A stretch of DNA of 62,435 bases, taken from the NCBI GenBank assembly GCA_910579285.1, contig CAJTTT010000020.1:1-62435 (forward strand), in the 5' to 3' direction. Every line of letters starts with the position of its first letter. The first letter of the stretch is position 1. Positions 57,272 through 62,435 of this stretch are shown here, piece after piece. This DNA is from an uncultured Lachnospiraceae bacterium (GTDB lineage: Bacteria; Bacillota; Clostridia; Lachnospirales; Lachnospiraceae). The notes under the pieces were generated by a model. That model made no database searches. It was not told the DNA's origin and saw nothing but the letters and a program-made list of their open reading frames with translations. The position numbers were made by a program, and so were the translations under genes.

Positions 57272-57502
57272 ATGAGTGATCTTACAGCAACTCACTGTGG
57301 ATGCAACAATACCTGCGCTACTAACAACGGATGTGGTTCCTGGATCTGGATTCTGATCCTGTTATCCTGCTGTGGTAACAATGGCGACGGCTGCGGTTGC
57401 GGCGGCGGCTTTTTCGGCGGCAACAGCCTCTTTGGCGGCGACAACAACTGCTGCTCATGGATCTGGATTCTGATCCTCTTATCCTGCTGCTGCAACAACT
57501 AG
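57272..57502 (+). CDS. Cys/Gly/Asn-rich peptide with a duplicated hydrophobic segment
   Basis: 76 residues, 13 of them Cys. The 12-residue segment SWIWILILLSCC occurs twice without change (residues 23-34 and 62-73), joined by a Gly/Cys-rich linker (GDGCGCGGGFFGGN). The two hydrophobic segments are too short for normal membrane helices but could insert or stack. It resembles proteins labelled chorion-class high-cysteine in Clostridia, likely a spore or envelope structural peptide (inference). The ATG has GGAGGGCACTTAAA upstream. Two unrecognised genes follow on the same strand. Confidence 0.8.
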   Translation: MSDLTATHCGCNNTCATNNGCGSWIWILILLSCCGNNGDGCGCGGGFFGGNSLFGGDNNCCSWIWILILLSCCCNN

Positions 57503-57532
57503 AAAAAGCAGCACAATGAACCATCCTCACGC

Positions 57533-57625
57533 GTAACAGTCCGGCCTTACGGCCGGGCTGTTACGACACATCTTTCAAGCACATCCGGGAAATAGGCTCC
57601 TGCCAGAGCCGGAGCCTATTTTTCT
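57533..57625 (+). terminator. two hairpins after the Cys-rich gene, the second a terminator
   Basis: 57533-57564 is a 14-bp stem (GTAACAGTCCGGCC with GGCCGGGCTGTTAC, loop TTAC) without a T run. 57590-57625 pairs AAATAGGCTCC with GGAGCCTATTT and runs into TTTTTCTCT, a clear terminator. The first may stabilise the message. Confidence 0.8.
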
Positions 57626-57676
57626 CTCATGTGTCATATACTGATAGAGAAAGAAGGCATCAGAAAGGCATATCTT

Positions 57677-58237
57677 ATGGCAGATAAAAAGGAAGACGCG
57701 TCAAATGTTATGGCATTCGATGCCTTGTACACCAACAATCAGATCCAGAAGCTCAAGGTTCTTCTCCCCTACATAGAGCCTTCTATGCAGAAGCATCTGG
57801 CCGTCTACATCAAATATATGGAGCTGCAGTATACCATGACACTTACAAAAAAGCACTCTGCCGCGCTTTGTGGATGCAGTCTTTCCCAGCCGGAAAGGCC
57901 CGATCTGAAAAAGCTCTGCAGGGAGCTTTGCCTCTACTCCACCCCGGAGGAGATCAAACAGCTCGAGCAGATACAGAACATCCTGCAGACTATGGAAACC
58001 GTTCAGGAAATGTCGCAGACCATGAGCGCCATGCAGGAAATTTTTCCTGACATGAATATGGATTCCCTGTTTGAAAATCCCCTGTCCGGGATGGGACAGA
58101 CCGGGGCCGCAGACGGGTCCGAAACCCCGACCGCCTCCGGCTCACCCATGATGGATATGCTGATGAACATGCTGACCCCGGAACAGCGGGAAATGTATGA
58201 AATGTTCCAGGACAGTCCGCCCATTTCACAATCATAA
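57677..58237 (+). CDS. unrecognised Met/Gln-rich protein
   Basis: A 186-residue soluble protein. Its first 100 residues are helical (VMAFDALYTNNQIQKLKVLL and onward) with four Cys, including ALCGCSLS and KLCRELCLYS. The second half is Met- and Gln-rich (METVQEMSQTMSAMQEI), then low in complexity, ending with MMDMLMNMLTPEQREMYEMF. It is not a family I know. The ATG at 57677 has AAAGG eight bases upstream. Upstream lie the Cys-rich gene and a terminator; downstream an 89-residue gene starts 14 bp away. Confidence 0.78.
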   Translation: MADKKEDASNVMAFDALYTNNQIQKLKVLLPYIEPSMQKHLAVYIKYMELQYTMTLTKKHSAALCGCSLSQPERPDLKKLCRELCLYSTPEEIKQLEQIQNILQTMETVQEMSQTMSAMQEIFPDMNMDSLFENPLSGMGQTGAADGSETPTASGSPMMDMLMNMLTPEQREMYEMFQDSPPISQS

Positions 58238-58250
58238 AAAGGAGCATCCT

Positions 58251-58520
58251 ATGACAAATGACTGGATAAACGATCCGGCTCTCGCCGGAATCGACAAAGC
58301 GAAACTGAACTTTCTGCAGGCACTCGTTTTTGAGAGCCGTACCATGAGCAAAGAACAGATGCTGCCCTTCCTGATGGCAGTCGCCAAACGGGGGCAGGCT
58401 GAACACATTACTTTCTCCGATGCGGAGATCGAAACCATTGTCGCTGTAATCAAAAGAGAATCCTCCCCGGAGGATGCCGCCGCAATAGACAAAATGATGC
58501 GGATGCGGAAAAATAAATGA
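58251..58520 (+). CDS. unrecognised small helical protein
   Basis: An 89-residue protein, all helical by appearance (LNFLQALVFESRTMSKEQML, then DAEIETIVAVIKRESSPEDA), with a basic end (RMRKNK). There is no membrane segment and no Cys. AAAAAGGAGCATCCT precedes the ATG. It is in one unit with the 186-residue gene and is followed by a strong terminator. It looks like a partner protein; function unknown. Confidence 0.78.
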   Translation: MTNDWINDPALAGIDKAKLNFLQALVFESRTMSKEQMLPFLMAVAKRGQAEHITFSDAEIETIVAVIKRESSPEDAAAIDKMMRMRKNK

Positions 58521-58531
58521 CAGCATCAGAG

Positions 58532-58568
58532 AAGCCGGAGCCAGCCCAAACATGACTCCGGCTTTTTC
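58532..58568 (+). terminator. terminator after the small helical protein
   Basis: AAGCCGGAG pairs with CTCCGGCTT around a 15-base loop, then TTTCTTTTCC. Confidence 0.8.
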
Positions 58569-58578
58569 TTTTCCTGCA

Positions 58579-59409
58579 TCATAACGGATGAAAAACAGGC
58601 TGCATTTTTTCATAGGTGCAAAAATGCCGAAAACCGATCTCCTTTAACAATCTCTTTGACTCCTCCATATACGTCCCGAGATGCGCCGGCGCATGACTGT
58701 CGCTGCCGAGCGTCAAAATGGTTCCGCCCATATCAAAATACATCGTCAGAATTTCCCGTGAGGGAGTCGAATCTGAAATCCCATAGCGGTGAGAAGAAGT
58801 ATTGATCTCGATTCCCTTTCCGTTTCTGATAACCTCCGCAAGAATTTCTTCCACATAATGTCTCACGAAGCGAAACGGATAAACCCCCATTTTATCGTAT
58901 CTCAAAACCAGATCCAGATGTCCCAGCACACTATAATTCTGATAATGCTTTACGAGATACAACAGTTCCTCATAATATCGCTCGTTATATTCTTTCTGCG
59001 TCCGTCCCTGCTGAAATTCCTGCGACCAAAAGCCTTTGTCCTCCACCTGATGGACGGACAAAATAATAAAATCAAAGGGATACCGTTGATATAACGCCTC
59101 AAATTTCGGGATCGTGTGAACCTGCATGCCAAACTCCAACCCCATTTTGATGGCGATCTGATCTGCATAGCGGTTTTTCAGTTCCCGAATCTCCTCCACA
59201 TAAGCCGGATAGTCCACGTTTACCATCGCAAGTCCCGCACAGTACGGAATCTCCTCTCCGCTGTCCCAATCCACTTTCGCTCCATAGTCCACATGATCCG
59301 TAAAACAGATTTCGTCCATTCCCATCTGGATGGCATCTTTCACTACATGCTTCATGGGATAGTCAGAATCGTCACTGTACTGCGTATGTACATGATAATC
59401 CACAAACAT
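58579..59409 (-). CDS. PHP-domain phosphatase, histidinol-phosphatase type
   Basis: A 276-residue PHP metallohydrolase of the HisJ/HisK group. It has the metal-binding start FVDYHVHTQYSDDSDYPM, ICFTDHVDYG, FIILSVHQVED, LGHLDLVLRYDKMG, IEINTSSHRYG and LGSDSHAPAHLG, all in the expected order. It probably removes phosphate from histidinol phosphate, but PHP proteins have other substrates and no his genes are near. The ATG at 59409 has AAAGGAGAAGAAC upstream. Confidence 0.9.
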   Translation of the reverse strand: MFVDYHVHTQYSDDSDYPMKHVVKDAIQMGMDEICFTDHVDYGAKVDWDSGEEIPYCAGLAMVNVDYPAYVEEIRELKNRYADQIAIKMGLEFGMQVHTIPKFEALYQRYPFDFIILSVHQVEDKGFWSQEFQQGRTQKEYNERYYEELLYLVKHYQNYSVLGHLDLVLRYDKMGVYPFRFVRHYVEEILAEVIRNGKGIEINTSSHRYGISDSTPSREILTMYFDMGGTILTLGSDSHAPAHLGTYMEESKRLLKEIGFRHFCTYEKMQPVFHPL

Positions 59410-59428
59410 GTTCTTCTCCTTTAGAAAA

Positions 59429-59461
59429 CAGGGACATTCCCGCGTCACGAAAATGCCCCTG
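59429..59461 (-). terminator. leuS terminator
   Basis: On the minus strand CAGGGGCATT and AATGTCCCTG pair around a 13-base loop and are followed by TTTTC, just after the leuS stop. Confidence 0.7.
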
Positions 59462-59465
59462 CTTT

Positions 59466-61994
59466 TTATTTCTGCACGATATTTACAAGTCTTCCCGGCA
59501 CATAAATCTCCTTCACAATGGTCCCCGTCAGCTTCTCGGCAATTGTTTCCTTCGCCTTCGCAATGACCTCATCCTTCGGGTCATCCTTGCCGATATTCAG
59601 CGTTGCCCGGTTCTTACCATTGATCTGTACCATGATTTCCACAGTGGACTCCACAGTTTTGGCTTCCTCGTACTCCGGCCAGGAAGTCTGGTAGACCCTG
59701 CCCTCAAAGCCGACCGCCTGCCACAGTTCCTCAGTCATATGAGGAGCCACCGGGTTCAACAGCGCGAGTAACGTCTGGAACTCGCCCTTTGTCACCGCAT
59801 TTTTCTTGTAAAATTCATTCACGAGAGTCATCATCGCCGCGATTGCCGTATTATATTTCAGATTTTCGAAATCGCTGCTCACCTTCTTGATGGTCTGATG
59901 CATCTTGATCTCCATATCTTTGGAGTAATCCATGCTGTCTGTCAGAATATCCTGCAGCTTCCACACTCTCTCAAGGAATCTGCGGCATCCCTTCACGCCA
60001 TCCTCACTCCAGCCTGCGCTCAGCTCAAAGGCGCCGATAAACATCTCGTATGTCCGAAGGGTATCTGCACCGTACTCTATCACAATATCATCAGGATTCA
60101 CCACATTGCCAAGGGATTTGGACATCTTGACAACCGGGTGGTCCGCCATCTCACCGTATTTCTCCTTCAGAGCCTCCTTCGCCGCCTTCTCGCTGCCATG
60201 TTCAGCCAGAAGCGCCTCCTGCTCCGCCGCCGGCAGATTGGAGAAACAGTGAGGGTTCAGTCCCAGAATCATGCCGTGGGATGTTCTTTTCGCATAAGGC
60301 TCCGGGCAAGGCACCGTCTTCTGGTCATAGAGGAACTTATGCCAGAACCGGGAATATAACAGGTGCAGTGTGGTATGCTCCATGCCGCCGTTGTACCAGT
60401 CCACAGGCATCCAATAATCCAGCGCTTCCTTGCTTGCCAGCGCATTCTCATTCTTCGGATCTGTGTAGCGCAGGAAATACCATGACGATCCCGCCCACTG
60501 AGGCATCGTGTCCGTCTCACGCTTCGCGGGGCCGCCGCAGCAGGGACAGGTGGTATTGACCCAATCGGTCATAGCCGCCAGCGGTGATTCTCCGTTATCT
60601 GTCGGCATATAGCTCTCCACATCGGGCAGTTCTAAAGGAAGCGCACTCTCATCAAGCGGCACAAAACCGCACTTTTCGCACTGTACAATCGGAATCGGCT
60701 CCCCCCAGTAACGCTGTCTGGAGAATACCCAGTCGCGCAGCTTGAAATTGGTTTTTGCACAGCCGACACCCTTCTCCTCCAGAAAAGCAACCATTTTCTC
60801 CTTGGCGTCCGCCACGGAGAGTCCGTTCAGGAAGTCCGAGTTCACAAGCGTGCCCTCAGCCACGTCCGTGTAAACTTCCTCCTGTACGTCCTTTCCTCCT
60901 GCCACTACCTCAACGATCGGCAAACCGAACTTTTTCGCAAACTCCCAGTCTCTCTCATCATGTGCCGGCACTGCCATAATCGCGCCCGTGCCGTAACTCA
61001 TCAGCACATAGTCGGAAATATAAATCGGAATCTCCTTGCCGTTCACCGGGTTCACCGCGGACATGCCATCGACGCGAACGCCGGTTTTCTCCTTCGCAAG
61101 CTCCGCCCGTTCGAAATCGGACTTTCTGGCTGCCTGCTCTCTGTACGCGCAGATATCGTCCCAGTTTTTCAGCTCTTCTTTATACTTGTCAATGATCGGG
61201 TGCTCCGGCGACACCACCATGTAAGTCGCTCCGAACAAAGTGTCGCAGCGGGTCGTATAAACGCGCAGCTTATCATCCTTATCCTTGATGGAAAAGTCCA
61301 CTTCTGCGCCCATCGATTTGCCGATCCAGTTTTTCTGAGACACTTTGACGCGCTCCACATAGTCCACCGTTTCAAGCCCTTCGATCAGCTTGTCGGCGTA
61401 CTCCGTAATCTTTAACATCCACTGGCTCTTTACCTTGCGGACAACCTCCGCGCCGCAGCGCTCGCACACGCCGTTCACCACTTCCTCGTTGGCAAGCCCG
61501 ACCTTGCAGGAAGTACACCAGTTGATCGGCATCTCGGACTTGTAGGCAAGGCCCGCTTTGAACAGCTTCAGGAAAATCCACTGTGTCCATTTATAATAGC
61601 CGGGATCGGTGGTGTTGACCTCTCTCTCCCAGTCAAAAGAATAGCCGAGGGAATGAAGCTGGCTCTTAAAGCGCGCCACATTGTTCTGTGTCACAATCTT
61701 CGGATGAATATGGTTTTTGATCGCATAGTTCTCCGTGGGAAGCCCAAACGCGTCCCAGCCCATCGGATAGAGCACGTTATACCCCTGCATCCTTCTCTTT
61801 CTGGCCACGATGTCAAGCGCCGTGTAAGGGCGCGGATGCCCCACATGCAGTCCCTGCCCCGAAGGATAGGGAAACTCCACAAGCGCGTAGTATTTCGGTT
61901 TCGAGTAATCCTCTGATGTCTGGAAGGCTCTTTCATCATCCCAGATCTTCTGCCACTTTGTCTCCACTTCTCTGTGATTGTACACTTCTGCCAT
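59466..61994 (-). CDS. leuS: leucyl-tRNA synthetase
   Basis: An 842-residue class I synthetase. The HIGH motif appears as GLHVGHPRPYTALD and KMSKS as VVKMSKSLGNVVNPDD. The zinc-type CTSC/CERC and the CEKCGF/CPCCGG segments, the editing domain (TTRCDTLFGATYMVVSPEHP, AVPAHDERDWEFA) and the C-terminal anticodon part are all intact. The frame is open to 62081; the ATG at 61994 (MAEVYNHREVETKWQKIWDD) fits the family start, with a modest AAAGG upstream. No T-box leader is visible. Confidence 0.95.
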   Translation of the reverse strand: MAEVYNHREVETKWQKIWDDERAFQTSEDYSKPKYYALVEFPYPSGQGLHVGHPRPYTALDIVARKRRMQGYNVLYPMGWDAFGLPTENYAIKNHIHPKIVTQNNVARFKSQLHSLGYSFDWEREVNTTDPGYYKWTQWIFLKLFKAGLAYKSEMPINWCTSCKVGLANEEVVNGVCERCGAEVVRKVKSQWMLKITEYADKLIEGLETVDYVERVKVSQKNWIGKSMGAEVDFSIKDKDDKLRVYTTRCDTLFGATYMVVSPEHPIIDKYKEELKNWDDICAYREQAARKSDFERAELAKEKTGVRVDGMSAVNPVNGKEIPIYISDYVLMSYGTGAIMAVPAHDERDWEFAKKFGLPIVEVVAGGKDVQEEVYTDVAEGTLVNSDFLNGLSVADAKEKMVAFLEEKGVGCAKTNFKLRDWVFSRQRYWGEPIPIVQCEKCGFVPLDESALPLELPDVESYMPTDNGESPLAAMTDWVNTTCPCCGGPAKRETDTMPQWAGSSWYFLRYTDPKNENALASKEALDYWMPVDWYNGGMEHTTLHLLYSRFWHKFLYDQKTVPCPEPYAKRTSHGMILGLNPHCFSNLPAAEQEALLAEHGSEKAAKEALKEKYGEMADHPVVKMSKSLGNVVNPDDIVIEYGADTLRTYEMFIGAFELSAGWSEDGVKGCRRFLERVWKLQDILTDSMDYSKDMEIKMHQTIKKVSSDFENLKYNTAIAAMMTLVNEFYKKNAVTKGEFQTLLALLNPVAPHMTEELWQAVGFEGRVYQTSWPEYEEAKTVESTVEIMVQINGKNRATLNIGKDDPKDEVIAKAKETIAEKLTGTIVKEIYVPGRLVNIVQK

Positions 61995-62306
61995 TTTACT
62001 GCCCATACCTTTCCCGCCGCACACGGCTTTTTTATCGCAAATCTGCGGCCGGAAATGCCCTGTCCGCCACAGTTTTTCCAAGTTTACTCATACTCTACAT
62101 ATTTTATTATACTGACGGGATTTGTCAACTGTTTTCTTATATTCCACAGCGATTCTATCGGGCGTTCTCCGGGATTCGCACAGATGCTGACAGGCCGTCA
62201 GCGTAAGCCTGCTGAATCAGCAAGATATTCCATACCCCTTTTCGCCCGTTTTATGTTACAATGAAAAAAGCAATTTTTCGAATGCAACAGAAATCAGGAG
62301 GAATTT
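61995..62306. other. 312-bp divergent intergenic region
   Basis: It contains the leuS promoter (62101-62128) and a leader of about 100 bases. A small CTGAC-AGGCC-GTCAG hairpin lies near 62184-62198. A candidate extended -10 TGTTACAAT (-10 TACAAT at 62257-62262) precedes the plus-strand gene. No T-box signature (AGGGTGGNACCGCG) was found on the minus strand. Confidence 0.5.
62101..62128 (-). promoter_or_regulatory. leuS promoter
   Basis: On the minus strand TTGACA (62128-62123) and TAAAAT (62106-62101) are 16 bp apart. The start codon is about 107 bp from the -10. Confidence 0.6.
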
Positions 62307-62435
62307 ATGATGTGGAACAGAAAAAGATGGCTTGCCTCCATGCTGGCCATAGCGGTCGCCCTCGGTGACTGCGGCGGCATGACGGCGCTTGCAGTGGAAA
62401 ATGACGCTGCCGTGGAAAGCGCTGTCTCTGAAAAC
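62307..62435 (+). CDS. start of an exported protein, runs off the window
   Basis: Only 43 codons are visible. The basic start MMWNRKRWLASM and the hydrophobic stretch MLAIAVALGDCGGMTALAVE suggest a signal peptide, cleaved after TALA or a nearby Ala. An acidic stretch (ENDAAVESAVSEN) follows. The Asp-Cys-Gly-Gly inside the hydrophobic part is atypical and does not fit a clean lipobox. CAGGAGGAATTT precedes the double ATG. The product cannot be named from this fragment. Confidence 0.7.
   Translation, partial: MMWNRKRWLASMLAIAVALGDCGGMTALAVENDAAVESAVSEN

Noticed and set aside
58590..58613. 207-residue minus-strand frame 57990-58613
   Set aside because: Antisense to two plus-strand genes with good binding sites and a terminator; composition is Cys/Arg/Ser-rich as in shadows.
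61995..62200. T-box leader of leuS
   Set aside because: No AGGGTGGNACCGCG sequence and no long specifier stem.
1..62435. tRNA, rRNA, IS or prophage genes
   Set aside because: None recognised on either strand.

Overview
The window looks like chromosomal core DNA from a spore-forming, rod-shaped Clostridia member, most likely Lachnospiraceae. This rests on gene content and order: a miaB-mutS-mutL-miaA run, a radC-mreBCD-PBP2-minCDE-rodA cluster, sepF beside a YggS protein and an HlyD-like protein, the sporulation gene gerW beside a DUF2953 gene, and the zapA / U32 peptidase / FtsW / PBP order. I do not call a genus. Almost all genes lie on the minus strand. I see no rRNA, tRNA, CRISPR array, transposase or prophage.

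Layout, left to right. 1-850: an AT-rich edge with a TetR regulator, a near-perfect promoter and a repeated operator that also precedes a gene leaving the window. 1.0-3.3 kb: carbon starvation permease CstA coupled to an unrecognised gene. 3.3-9.4 kb: rluD-like, lspA, aroB, sepF, yggS, an HlyD-like protein and a small P-loop protein. 9.4-20.5 kb: the rod-shape and division cluster, read from DUF4321-radC through mreBCD, PBP2, minCDE, rodA and mgsA to a D-Ala-D-Ala carboxypeptidase. 20.6-34.7 kb: a methionine gamma-lyase-like enzyme, miaA, mutL, mutS, miaB, a DegV protein, recG, a FakA-like kinase and an Asp23 protein. 34.7-38.2 kb: rpmB, a coiled-coil J-domain protein, a 45-residue membrane peptide, gerW, DUF2953 and small proteins. 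38.3-48.8 kb: a degenerate HD-GYP protein, a PBP/FtsW pair with overlapping frames, a U32 peptidase, zapA, a LysM protein and ruvB. 48.9-55.1 kb: a DUF1538 membrane protein with a double PII-like protein, and a heterodimeric ABC exporter; this block separates ruvB from ruvA. 55.3-62.4 kb: ruvA, a Gx transporter, a NusG-domain-II protein, a cysteine-rich peptide with two unrecognised partners, a PHP phosphatase, leuS and the start of an exported protein.

The least explained signal is not a protein. Many gaps between co-oriented genes hold structured repeats. One family (17495-17589, 30363-30457, short form 42333-42385) keeps its loops while its stems change on both sides. A second (13221-13372 and 55146-55297, both 152 bp, with diverged relatives at 6570, 25156 and 50521) shares a GCAAGC hairpin tip. 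A third, of about 40 bp, occurs at 10463-10564 and 34792-34838. The most interesting protein candidates are the 57.2-58.5 kb Cys-rich peptide cluster and the DUF1538/PII pair.

Starts were chosen by ribosome binding site and context, so several differ from the longest open frame. All family names come from motif recognition by eye; no search was run.
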